Shown in pieces: positions 20,474 to 30,490 of a stretch of 64,000 bases of DNA. Under the pieces are notes generated by a model, which was given only the letters and a program-made list of their open reading frames with translations, ran no database searches and was not told the origin of the DNA. Positions within the stretch are counted from its first letter, which is position 1. Each line of letters begins with the position of its first letter. The position numbers and the translations under genes were made by a program. The stretch is from Thioploca ingrica (GTDB lineage: Bacteria; Pseudomonadota; Gammaproteobacteria; Beggiatoales; Beggiatoaceae), in contig AP014633.1 in NCBI GenBank assembly GCA_000828835.1, forward strand, positions 3,472,001-3,536,000, in the 5' to 3' direction.

Positions 20474-23266
20474 TTATCTTGCCAATTCATTTTTGTGGCA
20501 AAGGCTACAACTCACCACAGTGCCTTTTTTAAGGGTAATGGTCTTGCTACCATTGGGCTGCTCTTCTTTAGCCTGGAGGGTTCTATCGGCAGCCACTCGA
20601 GCTAATACGGTACCTTCACCTTTCAAACCGTGACAAGCGCGACAAGCGTTCCTATCCTTTTCAACGACATCTTCATGTCTCTTATTCCAGGTTGGATCAT
20701 TAACCGGATGCAAGCCATGCGGTCCTTTTAAAGTGAGTTTGAGGCTACCGGCTTCATGGCAGGTTGTACACTCAATCAGTGTCCCAGCATGTCCTTGTAA
20801 ATCAAGCGCCGCTAAATTGTCATTGGCTAGAGTAACTGAATTAGGCGCATTATCACTGGGTGGAACTGGCCAAATCGCATGCGTGCTACCGTGGCACCCT
20901 TCACACATCACGCCACCATGCCCTTTACTTAACCGGTATAAGTTTTCATTTTCGGCAAATCGCGATTGAGGCATAGCAATAAAGGGTAAATCAGCTTGTT
21001 TGGCAACTGATTTCTGATAAGTTTGCAATAACCGAATACCCGCTTTAGATAGAATAAAGTCAGAAGTATTTAATTTAGCGATGGTTACAGCATCACCAAT
21101 GTGGCAGGATTGACATTTGGGTTCATTTGCCCAGGGAACTCGTTTAGTTAAATCCAGTCCATCTCCCGTCGGTAAGCCATCACTGAAATCATTACCAACT
21201 TGGTTCATATTTCCATGACAATCTTGACAAACGATTCCTGCTTGTGCCATAGCACCGCGTAAGCAGTGGGTTTTCTTGCCGGGATGACATTGATAACAGC
21301 TTGTTTCTAGTAACTGTTGCGCGACTTCTGGGGTACGTTGAGGATCATCGGGTGATAACATCGGTGAAAATAATTCGGTGAATTGACCATGATAATCGTG
21401 CATGGCACGTGACATACTAATATGACGAGTTTGTTGGCGACCAACTTCCCCTTGTTCTGGTTCATCAACTGGACCGGTTTGAGCTAAATCCAATGCTGGT
21501 GAATAGTGACATTGGGAACACTGGACTGGGGTTCGATTAGCCAAACAAGCGGGTTCCGTACCACTGTTACAAGGCGTACTACGGCCATCCGCACTGGAGG
21601 TGTAGCGACTACCCTGTTTCGCATCATGTAATCTTAATATATTTATTTTACTGGCATTCAGTAATTTTTCTGGACCTGGCGCACTGGCTTGGCGCATAAT
21701 TTCCCACGGCGTACCATCAGCATAGGTTTTCACGGAAGCTAAACGAGTCGCGGCACCATTACCAAAGTCATCTGGATCCGCATGACAAGTTTGACAATCG
21801 GCTTCCGACGCTACGGGTAAGACGATATCAACGAATCCTAAGCTAGTTTGAGTGGGATCCGCATTTTTGGCAACCGCTTGAATTCGCATTAAGGGATAGG
21901 CATTCAGGTTGCCATTATCATCTTTAGGTAAAATAGGAATGCCATCGGCAGCAAACCAATGTACTTGTTGAATAATACCACCAAAGGGAAAATTCTTGAA
22001 AAAGGGCAAATCAATATCAAAGCGCTTAAAGTATTGTGGTGAATTGCTTGTACCAGGCATGGCTTGTTGAACCGGAACCAGCTTCGGTAACTGAACGGGA
22101 TCCGGTACTGGTAAGCCGGTATCTAATACCAACGGTTCAAATAAATCCAAACTACTCAGGCAAATTTCTTTAAGTGGATCACAAAGACCTAATTTATCTT
22201 GACCTGGATAAATTGAACGATAAGCTAAACCACCGATCGTGTGTGAACCATCTAAGCTTTCCCAAAAATTACTTTTAGCGCCGTTCTTACTATTGTTACC
22301 GGTGTTAATGGATTCTTTACCGACGGGATCTTTGGGATTAGAAGTCGCTTGGTAAACTACATCGACTTGGCTATTATCTAACAATTGAGGTAAGGTGCTT
22401 TGAGTACCTCGTTGTAACACCTGAGCATGAACGACATTAAAGGGCGGTAAAATGCTAAATACTTGATAATCTAAATCAGCACAGTGCATACCGAGGTCGT
22501 TAGCAGCCAGTACCACCCGGTTGCTGGTGGATGGCGACGAGTTGGTATCACAACCGGCCGGTGCTTGTTCTACCGATTTTTTAGCCATGTCGTTGTCCAA
22601 CTTAGCTTGTATTTGACAAGGCACTATCGCTAGTGCTGGTATCTCCAACTTCCACTCACCTTTATTACTGATTGTCGTTGTACCCAGTACTTGGTTAGAA
22701 CTGACATTACTGATAACAACTTGTTTATTCTTGTTACCTTTACCTTGTACTTGCAATTGAGATTTTTCTGCATCCCATTTCGCTGTTTCAATGGTGAGAT
22801 GTATCGGAACAATACTATTAAAATTATCTTCCACCGTAAAAAGATTATCTCCCTGTTGATTACTAATCCCCACCAGTTGAAAGCGGAGTGGATCTGAATC
22901 CGGAATCGATATCATATTCACTTTGGTGTACTGTACTTGATTACCATTTCGTTCAGCTACCGTAATGGCTGGAATAAATAATTCCCCGGTCTCGAAAGAA
23001 AATACCGTCGGTGAATTGCTAGCAATCGTTGTTAACTGAAAATCTTGTAAAACAAATTCCAGCTTACTTTCATCCACTAGCTGCAACGTGACACCAAATG
23101 TACCTAATAGTGGTATTTTTACAATAGGTAGGTAAAGATTCCCTGTAGCAAAGGAAAAGTTAGCTTGATCAACATTATCATCAGCTAATACCATCCCATT
23201 AAAACTTATCCACCCTATCAAGCTTATCTGGACTAGCCTTTGAATTAAACGACTTACTTTGTTCAC
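20474..23266 (-). CDS. Exported nine-heme cytochrome c
   Basis: 930 residues from a GTG with GGAG eight bases upstream. Signal peptide about 1-28. The first half has no heme motif and includes a carbohydrate/Ig-like stretch and NDLGMHCADLDYQVFSILPP. From about residue 489 to 918 there are nine CxxCH sites: CQTCH, CSQCH, CYQCH, CQDCH, CQSCH, CEGCH, CTTCH, CRACH, CSLCH. Many extra His residues could be distal ligands. It is a periplasmic or surface electron carrier; the donor and acceptor are unknown. No NrfA (CxxCK), MtrC or octaheme hydroxylamine oxidoreductase signature was seen. It stands alone next to the toxin-antitoxin pair. A respiratory role in a sulfur oxidiser is inference. Confidence 0.85.
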   Translation of the reverse strand: MNKVSRLIQRLVQISLIGWISFNGMVLADDNVDQANFSFATGNLYLPIVKIPLLGTFGVTLQLVDESKLEFVLQDFQLTTIASNSPTVFSFETGELFIPAITVAERNGNQVQYTKVNMISIPDSDPLRFQLVGISNQQGDNLFTVEDNFNSIVPIHLTIETAKWDAEKSQLQVQGKGNKNKQVVISNVSSNQVLGTTTISNKGEWKLEIPALAIVPCQIQAKLDNDMAKKSVEQAPAGCDTNSSPSTSNRVVLAANDLGMHCADLDYQVFSILPPFNVVHAQVLQRGTQSTLPQLLDNSQVDVVYQATSNPKDPVGKESINTGNNSKNGAKSNFWESLDGSHTIGGLAYRSIYPGQDKLGLCDPLKEICLSSLDLFEPLVLDTGLPVPDPVQLPKLVPVQQAMPGTSNSPQYFKRFDIDLPFFKNFPFGGIIQQVHWFAADGIPILPKDDNGNLNAYPLMRIQAVAKNADPTQTSLGFVDIVLPVASEADCQTCHADPDDFGNGAATRLASVKTYADGTPWEIMRQASAPGPEKLLNASKINILRLHDAKQGSRYTSSADGRSTPCNSGTEPACLANRTPVQCSQCHYSPALDLAQTGPVDEPEQGEVGRQQTRHISMSRAMHDYHGQFTELFSPMLSPDDPQRTPEVAQQLLETSCYQCHPGKKTHCLRGAMAQAGIVCQDCHGNMNQVGNDFSDGLPTGDGLDLTKRVPWANEPKCQSCHIGDAVTIAKLNTSDFILSKAGIRLLQTYQKSVAKQADLPFIAMPQSRFAENENLYRLSKGHGGVMCEGCHGSTHAIWPVPPSDNAPNSVTLANDNLAALDLQGHAGTLIECTTCHEAGSLKLTLKGPHGLHPVNDPTWNKRHEDVVEKDRNACRACHGLKGEGTVLARVAADRTLQAKEEQPNGSKTITLKKGTVVSCSLCHKNELAR

Positions 23267-23506
23267 GGCATTTCTCCTTTATAGCCGTTAGATTATAAAT
23301 TAATGTTAGGTAATCAAGCGTTATAACTGAATAAAGCGAATTTGTAAAGTGAGTCAAAATAGTGCTTTATTTATATTAATTCGTTTGGTTTTAGGAATTT
23401 TTTTCTACCGCATCCTACACTCGCTTAATGGCATTGACCCTACGCTTGCTTCGCTATTTCAACAAATTTTAGTATATTGAACGGAATTCCAAACAAGGAG
23501 GTTACC

Positions 23507-24322
23507 ATGCTCAGCCATGAAATTTTTAACGAAGTCCCTTTATTTGAATTGCTGGACGACGACGAACGGAAAGTTCTCGCGCAACAGGTTTCGATTCGGA
23601 AATTCAAAAAGGGGCAGGTGATTTTTAAAGCGGGCGACACGGGCGGTCTTGCTTACGTCATCCAAAAAGGGACGGTATACGTCACCATTAAAGACGCGGG
23701 CCATGCGACGGTCGTGGTGGACATTGCCGACGAAGGCGGATTGATTGGGATGTCCTCATTACTAGCTGAAGAAAATCACCAGACGACCGCTATCGCGATG
23801 GAAGATACGACCGCCATTGAAATTGACCGCCACGATATTATCGCTCTTATCAGCGCCAAACCGATGGCGGGACTAGACATGATGACCATCGTCGAGAAAC
23901 ATTTACGCTCCGCCCACGAATTGATGCGAACGCGCGTTTCGCGCAACCCGAATGAAGAAATTGAGGAGCAGGAAACATTCGGCGAAAAGATGGCGGACGG
24001 CGTGGCAAAGTTTGGTGGCTCGTGGACGTTCGTGATTATCTTCGGATTGATTCTCGCGGCATATACGCTTACAAACAGCGAACTCGTTCATCCCTGGGAT
24101 CCATACCCGTTTATTTTGCTAAACCTGTTCCTATCCATGCTGGCGGCAATTCAAGCGCCCATTCTGATGATGAGCCAAAATCGGCAGGACGCGCGAGATA
24201 GATTGAGAAGCGAATTGGATTATCGCGTGAATCTCAAAGCGGAGTTGGAAATTGAGGAAGTGTTGCAACGGATTGGCAAACTCGAGGAAATCCTCATGGA
24301 ACAACGGAAGGATGAAGAATGA
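23507..24322 (+). CDS. Cyclic-nucleotide-binding domain plus DUF1003 membrane protein
   Basis: 271 residues from the ATG preceded by AAGGAGGT; a TTG ten codons earlier is unlikely. Residues about 1-125 are a CRP-like cNMP-binding fold (FKKGQVIFKAGDTGGLAYVIQKGTV, EGGLIGMSSLL). Residues about 155-260 match DUF1003: FGEKMADGVAKFGGSWTFVI, a membrane helix, WDPYPFILLNLFLSMLAAIQAPIL as second helix, then MMSQNRQDARDRLR and a coiled tail. The role is unknown, possibly membrane-bound sensing. The gene is visibly richer in G+C than its neighbours (runs such as GACGACGACGAACGG), suggesting lateral transfer. Confidence 0.85.
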   Translation: MLSHEIFNEVPLFELLDDDERKVLAQQVSIRKFKKGQVIFKAGDTGGLAYVIQKGTVYVTIKDAGHATVVVDIADEGGLIGMSSLLAEENHQTTAIAMEDTTAIEIDRHDIIALISAKPMAGLDMMTIVEKHLRSAHELMRTRVSRNPNEEIEEQETFGEKMADGVAKFGGSWTFVIIFGLILAAYTLTNSELVHPWDPYPFILLNLFLSMLAAIQAPILMMSQNRQDARDRLRSELDYRVNLKAELEIEEVLQRIGKLEEILMEQRKDEE

Positions 24323-24626
24323 TGATCACTAGCTACATCAACTATACTGCGCACGGTTACAAATTGCGGATTTGCAAATCGACAAAATTGAACCGCGAAG
24401 TACGCTAAACACGCTAAGATAAAGCCACCTTCTTTGCGGTTTTACCGGCACTGCGCGCCGGCGCAAGTGTAGCGGTAAGAACAAGCGCAGAAAGTGACCG
24501 TGTTCAGCAACGAATGATGCGCTTCGTTCCTCAGCGCATCCTACACTAGCTACTTAATTCGGCTTAACTTAATGGTATTAACGCGTAGGGTGTATAAGCG
24601 CAGCGTCATACACCCAGTCTCAAAGA
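24323..24626. repeat. Repeat-rich intergenic stretch
   Basis: No gene is visible. It holds several short palindromic pieces: an AAGTACGCTAAACACGCTAAG-like direct-repeat stretch around 24400, a GC-rich GGCACTGCGCGCCGGCG segment near 24450, a hairpin GATGCGCT ... AGCGCATC near 24518-24541, and the start of the GTAGGGTG repeat at 24585. It looks like accumulated small mobile or palindromic elements after the transferred gene. Confidence 0.5.
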
Positions 24627-24659
24627 ATGGTGCATGACGCTATCGCTTATGCACCCTAC
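24585..24659. repeat. GTAGGGTG palindromic repeat, 75 bp
   Basis: It begins GTAGGGTGTATAAGCGCAGC and ends with GCACCCTAC, with an inner CATACACCC / GGTGCATGACGC arrangement. It is preceded by CTTAACTTAATGGTATTA, which recurs before the repeat at 25902. It overlaps the 5' end of the Uma2 remnant. Confidence 0.7.
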
Positions 24660-24932
24660 ACTTGCTTGTATAAATTACAGGATACTGGTTATCTGGAATC
24701 TATAGAACGGTGGTTGCCCAAAGTCAAGTTAGGTTTATGTTTATGGGAGGGAGCCTATGAAAATCAGACCACCACTTGGCTACGATGGTGTGATCAAGAT
24801 AAACAGTTGCTCTTAACTGGTGCTGAACGTACTGCTCAAGCCAAACAACGTGCTGTTCAAGCGGAACAACGGGCTGAACGGTTAGCTGCTTATTTACGTT
24901 CCCAGGGCATTGATCCGGAAAATATTCTTTAA
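24627..24932 (+). pseudogene. C-terminal remnant of an Uma2-family protein
   Basis: The frame of 101 codons ends with YLESIERWLPKVKLGLCLWEG, TTWLRWCDQDKQLLLTGAER, a QAEQRAER-type heptad segment and LAAYLRSQGIDPENIL. This is the usual tail of Uma2 (DUF820) putative endonucleases, which are about 200-250 residues and numerous in cyanobacteria and Beggiatoa relatives. The catalytic PD-(D/E)XK part is missing. The 5' end of the frame lies inside the palindromic repeat, so the apparent start is not genuine. Probably a gene broken by repeat insertion or deletion. Confidence 0.7.
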
Positions 24933-25001
24933 AACAAAGCGTCGGGTGGAAAAGGAATGAATCCCATCTTAATCTGTTAAAATAGCTTATATTGAGTAAG
25001 T

Positions 25002-25082
25002 GTAGGGTGGATAAGGCGCCAGCCGTCATCCACCTTCATCGAATCCGAACAACGATGTATGACGCGAAGCTTTACACCCTAC
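25002..25082. repeat. 80-bp repeat, copy 1
   Basis: Starts GTAGGGTGGATAAGGCGCC and ends ACACCCTAC. It is nearly identical over its whole length to 25902-25983, in the same orientation. The two copies bracket the LURP-one-like gene. The ends form a GTAGGGTG/CACCCTAC inverted pair, with an inner GGTGGATAAGG / CATCCACC pair. Confidence 0.85.
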
Positions 25083-25115
25083 AAGAGCTATTAATAAAAT
25101 TGAGATACTATACTA

Positions 25116-25718
25116 ATGAATCCAATCTTTGAATATAATCGATACTTGTTGAAACGCCAGGGTTTTTCGCTACTAGGCAACTTCCGTATCTATGACCCAA
25201 TGGGCAATCCTGTAATGTTCGGCGAGCAAAAGAGATTTAGCTGGGGCAAAGATATCCGCGTATATTCAGATGAGAACGAGACGCAAGAGGTGTTGATGAT
25301 CAGGCAACGCCAAATCAAGCTACACCAGATGTTTTCCCTTTTCCTCTTCGACTGTATCATATTCGACGTGGTGGATAGTGTCACGGACCAAAAGATAGGC
25401 GCACTGCGCAAGAGCTCCGAGTTTGGTTGGCTCGATCAATGGCACATTCTTGACACAAATGATAACTTGATTGGCATATTGTTTAAAAACAGCAAAGAAA
25501 TCATCTTTTGGTCGCAGAATTACGATATAACCATGGGATCAAAGCACGTAGCTAATCTTAAATGGCGCTTTAATTTGTTTACCTATCAAGTTAATATTGG
25601 TTTTAGCGGCGACAAAAATAGCATACGCAAATTGGATCACCGTGTTGGAATTGCCGCTGGTATTGTTTTGCGAACTTTAAAAGGTGGTGTGGAATTGGAG
25701 ATTGATAGTAATTGTTAA
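25116..25718 (+). CDS. LURP-one-related (tubby-like fold) protein
   Basis: 200 residues, no signal peptide. Features: LLKRQGFSLLGNFRIYDPMGNPVMFGEQK, VLMIRQRQIKLHQMFSLF, FDVVDSVTDQKIGALRKS, WHILDTNDNLIGILF, VANLKWRFNLFTYQVNI. The alternation of strands with D-xx-G/N turns and the GALRKS element match LURP-one/scramblase-like (DUF567) proteins, a twelve-strand barrel around one hydrophobic helix (here near the end, HRVGIAAGIVLRTL). Bacterial members have no settled function. It has no Shine-Dalgarno and is enclosed by two near-identical direct repeats, which suggests acquisition as a unit. Confidence 0.65.
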   Translation: MNPIFEYNRYLLKRQGFSLLGNFRIYDPMGNPVMFGEQKRFSWGKDIRVYSDENETQEVLMIRQRQIKLHQMFSLFLFDCIIFDVVDSVTDQKIGALRKSSEFGWLDQWHILDTNDNLIGILFKNSKEIIFWSQNYDITMGSKHVANLKWRFNLFTYQVNIGFSGDKNSIRKLDHRVGIAAGIVLRTLKGGVELEIDSNC

Positions 25719-25901
25719 AGGTATAAATATATTAACATAGAAATGTCAAGAAACATGATGATTTAATATAGGTTCAATGAAATACCAAACACCTCATTCT
25801 CACGATAGCAACAATCTAGTTTTTGATAATCTATAGGTTTCGCTGCGCTCTACCCATCCTACTCAAGAACATTCTTTAGCTTAACTCAATGGTATTGAAG
25901 C

Positions 25902-25983
25902 GTAGGGTGGATAAGGCGCCAGCCGCCATCCACCTTCATCGAATCCGAACAACGGTGTATGACGCTTCGCTTATACACCCTAC
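25902..25983. repeat. 80-bp repeat, copy 2
   Basis: GTAGGGTGGATAAGGCGCC to ACACCCTAC, differing from copy 1 (25002-25082) by only a few bases. It is preceded by CTTAACTCAATGGTATTGAA, as at 24585. It lies 12 bp after the atpC stop, reading in the operon direction, so its palindrome could serve to end the atp transcript. Confidence 0.85.
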
Positions 25984-25995
25984 TAAATGAAATCC

Positions 25996-26418
25996 TTATT
26001 TTTTCAGTTTACGTAACTTTTCAATGGCTCGTAATTGCAACATCGCTTCGGTTAATTCTGCTTGCGCCTTAGCATATTCAAAGTCGGTTTTTTTATCGGA
26101 TAGCATTTTTTCAGCCCGTTGTTTGGCTTCTAATGCAGCGGCTTCGTCAATATCATGGGCACGTAGGGCGGTGTCAGATAAAACAGTGACTTTATATGGT
26201 TGAACTTCTAACATCCCGCCGGAAATGTAAAATGATTCTTCTCGAGTTGAACTAATTTTCAGTCTGACTTCGCCTTCACGGAGTTGGGTGAGAAAAGGGG
26301 CATGACGAGGCAATATACCTACTTCACCCTGTATAGCCGGGGCAATTACCAATTCCGCTAAACCAGAAAAAATGGCGGCTTCTGCGCTGACAATATCGAC
26401 ATGAATAGTCATGGCCAT
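25996..26418 (-). CDS. atpC: ATP synthase epsilon subunit
   Basis: 140 residues. The beta-sandwich N-terminus has [41 protein letters not shown] and [22 protein letters not shown]. The C-terminal helical hairpin has A-rich repeats ending [10 protein letters not shown]. It is part of the F1 central stalk and inhibits ATP hydrolysis. AAGGAATT lies before the ATG. Last gene of the second half of the atp cluster, 63 bp after atpD. Confidence 0.95.
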   Translation of the reverse strand: MAMTIHVDIVSAEAAIFSGLAELVIAPAIQGEVGILPRHAPFLTQLREGEVRLKISSTREESFYISGGMLEVQPYKVTVLSDTALRAHDIDEAAALEAKQRAEKMLSDKKTDFEYAKAQAELTEAMLQLRAIEKLRKLKK

Positions 26419-26481
26419 AGTTATAATTCCTTTCTTAAGAGAGGTCGCATAATAGAATTTGCCATTACTATAAAGATAAAA

Positions 26482-27873
<1,392 letters not shown>

Positions 27874-27915
27874 TTATGCCTAATTTCTTTGATAACACGA
27901 ATAACTGATAACGGA

Positions 27916-28779
27916 TTATACTGCCGCTGCACCCGCAACAATTTCTGATAACTCTTGGGTAATGGCAGCCTGACGCGCTTTATTGTAAGCCAATTGTAAT
28001 TCTTGAATTAATGAACCAGCGTTATCGGAAGCGCTTTTCATCGCCACCATTCGAGCCGCTTGTTCACAAGCTAAATTTTCCACCACACTTTGGTAAACCA
28101 GAGATTCAATATAACGCATTAACAAGCCATCTAACACTTCCTGAGCATTGGGTTCATAAAGGTAATCCCAATGATGAATCAATCTTTCATCTTCTTCATC
28201 CGCTGCGATAGGCAATAGTTGTCGCACAGTCGGTTTTTGAGTCATGGTATTGACAAAATGGTTGTAAATGATAAACAGTTGATCAATCATTTTGTTATCA
28301 TAAGCGTCTAGCATGACTCTAACCGTACCAATCAGATCTTCTAAAGTGGGACTATCTCCTAAATGTGCTGATTGGGCTACAATATGTCCACCAAAGCGTT
28401 TGAAAAACATGGAACTTTTATTACCTACTGTGCACATATCAATCTCGATATTGCTATCACGCCATTTTCTCATCGTGACTAGAGTGGTTTTAAATAGATT
28501 GGTATTTAAACTACCACATAACCCGCGATCGGAAGAGATGATAATCATACCTACTTTTTTCACTTCTCGAGCAATCATATAAGGGTGCTTATATTCTGGG
28601 TGGGCATGGGCAAGATGACCAATGACTGCACGAATTTTTTCGGCATAAGGTCGGGAGCGACTCATTCTGTCTTGTGCTTTACGCATTTTGCTTGCCGCGA
28701 CCATTTCCATTGCGCGAGTGATCTTTTGGGTACTTTTGATACTTGCGATTTTAGTGCGAATTTCTTTGCCAGTTGCCAT
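27916..28779 (-). CDS. atpG: ATP synthase gamma subunit
   Basis: 287 residues, the central rotor shaft of F1. The N-terminal coiled coil has [29 protein letters not shown], the central domain [15 protein letters not shown], and the C-terminal helix [22 protein letters not shown] with [21 protein letters not shown]. It normally follows atpA directly. Here about 1.7 kb with ribE and a nuclease-like gene lies between atpA and atpG on the same strand. Confidence 0.97.
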   Translation of the reverse strand: MATGKEIRTKIASIKSTQKITRAMEMVAASKMRKAQDRMSRSRPYAEKIRAVIGHLAHAHPEYKHPYMIAREVKKVGMIIISSDRGLCGSLNTNLFKTTLVTMRKWRDSNIEIDMCTVGNKSSMFFKRFGGHIVAQSAHLGDSPTLEDLIGTVRVMLDAYDNKMIDQLFIIYNHFVNTMTQKPTVRQLLPIAADEEDERLIHHWDYLYEPNAQEVLDGLLMRYIESLVYQSVVENLACEQAARMVAMKSASDNAGSLIQELQLAYNKARQAAITQELSEIVAGAAAV

Positions 28780-28876
28780 AGTAGAATTCCAATTTTTAAA
28801 TTTTAGTCATTCTTGCTGTGAGGTTAGCCGATTTATTGAATGAATTTATTCGGCTGTAACGACAGTTATCGTCTTG

Positions 28877-29554
28877 CTAAGATTTTTTTTCACAATAGTC
28901 GTTTACAATGAATTTCACGATTTGAAATATTGTTTCTGCCTCAAACCGCTGAAGGTATTCTGGGGAGGATTCAATTGTCATCAGGGGATAATCTGCTTCA
29001 AACCCGCTGACGATTCCAAAGACAAATGTCCACGTATCGCTGATAGTATAACAACCAAAAATAGTTTGTGGTTGGGCTTTAGGTTCCTGACGCCAATTTA
29101 ACCAAGCGGCGGCTAACATTTCTCCATATAATTGATATTGTGGATTGATCGATTCTAAGCCTCGCTTGGCTTCTACTACCACGAGATAAGGCGCTGTTAT
29201 GGTTCCCGAGGTACAATCTCCTAATACACCGTCAATGATGCCTTCTAAATTAAAATGGGGATATTGTGCTTTCAAGCTCACCTGTGACCAGACTTGAATA
29301 TTATCTCGCTCTGCTAACAGCAGCAGTGGATAAATAGCACGCGCCCAAATCGTAGCTTCATTCATTAAGGTAATACGGCGATCATTCAAATAAGATTGAA
29401 TGAGTTGAAGACGTTGTTTTTCTTGAACAGTACATTCTAAACGCCTTGATTGCCATCGCGGTAACACGATTCCTTGGTCATCAATTTTAACCACTGAATT
29501 TAAATTATCAGCGGATAAAGTTGAAAATATAAATTTCGGCGCGATTTCATCCAT
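28877..29554 (-). CDS. Putative PD-(D/E)XK-type protein inserted in the atp cluster
   Basis: 225 residues, no signal peptide. The central part reads NLEGIIDGVLGD, then PYLVVVEAKRG, then QYQLYGEMLAAAW. An Asp, a Glu-x-Lys about 18 residues later, and a Gln helix is the layout of PD-(D/E)XK nucleases. I do not recognise the exact family. It stands between ribE (36 bp away) and atpG (98 bp) on the same strand, so it may be carried on the atp transcript, but it has no expected link to ATP synthesis. The Shine-Dalgarno is weak. Nuclease activity is inference. Confidence 0.6.
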   Translation of the reverse strand: MDEIAPKFIFSTLSADNLNSVVKIDDQGIVLPRWQSRRLECTVQEKQRLQLIQSYLNDRRITLMNEATIWARAIYPLLLLAERDNIQVWSQVSLKAQYPHFNLEGIIDGVLGDCTSGTITAPYLVVVEAKRGLESINPQYQLYGEMLAAAWLNWRQEPKAQPQTIFGCYTISDTWTFVFGIVSGFEADYPLMTIESSPEYLQRFEAETIFQIVKFIVNDYCEKKS

Positions 29555-29589
29555 GTTGCTGAGTTCTTGAACAGCTTGAATTCATTTTT

Positions 29590-30222
29590 TTAGGCGGTGC
29601 TGTTTAGGTCCTTTTCCGCTAAAATTCTTTCCACCGTTTCTACAATCGCTTGAGTTTGAGAATCTATTTCAATATTGACCCAATCACCTACTTGTTTATA
29701 GCCAAAAGTGGTTCGTTTCAAAGTTTCCGGTATGAAGTAAACCCTAAAGGTCGCATTTTGTTTGTCAACCTCAACCAGGGTTAGACTGACCCCATTCAAA
29801 GCGACAAAACCTTTGGTAAAAATATATTTCGTGAGAGGGTGAGGAATTTTAAAAGTCACCACCTGATTATTGGGTATAGAAGTATCTATCGAAGTGATTT
29901 CTGCCATACCATGCACATGACCAGAAAGCAAGTGACCACCGACTTCATCACCGATCTTAAAGGAGCGTTCTACATTAACAAACTGCCCCGTTTTTAATAA
30001 ACCGATAGTGGTTCGTTGTAAGGTTTCTTGCATCGCATCAAAAGACACTTGGTTATGCTCGACTTTAAGCGTGGTAAAACAGACGCCATCAACCGCAACA
30101 CTCGCACCAGTTTGAAGTCCTACCCGCAATTCATCAGGAAAAATGAGGGAAAAGGTGATAAGTCCAGGTTTTTCTATGATTGCTGCAACGCTGACATAAG
30201 CTTGTACGATACCGGTGAACAT
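29590..30222 (-). CDS. ribE: Riboflavin synthase (alpha chain)
   Basis: 210 residues, two tandem homologous barrels. Barrel one: MFTGIVQ, SVAVDGVCFTT, MQETLQRTT, NVERSFKIGDEVGGHLLSGHVHG. Barrel two: KGFVALNGVSLTLVEVD, IPETLKRTTFGYKQVGDWVNIEID. It converts two 6,7-dimethyl-8-ribityllumazine molecules to riboflavin plus a pyrimidine. VDGVC and NGVSLT carry the substrate-contact residues. No FMN riboswitch was seen upstream; instead a hairpin repeat lies between it and atpA. Its position inside the atp cluster is unusual. The C-terminal Thr/Ala tail (DLNSTA) is short. Confidence 0.95.
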   Translation of the reverse strand: MFTGIVQAYVSVAAIIEKPGLITFSLIFPDELRVGLQTGASVAVDGVCFTTLKVEHNQVSFDAMQETLQRTTIGLLKTGQFVNVERSFKIGDEVGGHLLSGHVHGMAEITSIDTSIPNNQVVTFKIPHPLTKYIFTKGFVALNGVSLTLVEVDKQNATFRVYFIPETLKRTTFGYKQVGDWVNIEIDSQTQAIVETVERILAEKDLNSTA

Positions 30223-30296
30223 ATTTTTTATAAAAGTTATGCGGTTTTGACTGGGGTTTCAAGTTCGTTCATTCGTTGTTTTTTCTCGTTTTCTTT

Positions 30297-30408
30297 CTCG
30301 TTCCCACGCTGGAGCGTGGGAATGCGTATGGCACCGCTCCAGCGGTGCAGTTAGCAGACACTAGAGCGTCAAGAAAGACGTTCCCACGCTGGAGCATGGG
30401 AACGAGAG
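30297..30408. repeat. Triple hairpin repeat between atpA and ribE
   Basis: Three stems: TTCCCACGCT/AGCGTGGGAA-type (30301-30322), GCACCGCT/AGCGGTGC (about 30331-30349) and GTTCCCACGCT with AGCATGGGAAC (30380-30403). The outermost TCTCGTTCCC / GGGAACGAGA pair can also fold over the whole unit. It lies in the 268-bp gap after atpA in the direction of transcription. It could stop or stabilise the upstream atp mRNA, separating the two halves of the cluster. Confidence 0.75.
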
Positions 30409-30490
30409 AAGAGGTAACCAAATAATATTTGAAATACGCATTTCTAGTAGAAAGGTGGGTTTCGATACGCTCTACCCACCTTACTGTAAG

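Noticed and set aside
30028-30354. Plus-strand open frame across ribE and the hairpin repeat
   Set aside because: It is the antisense of ribE plus repeat sequence; composition is not protein-like.
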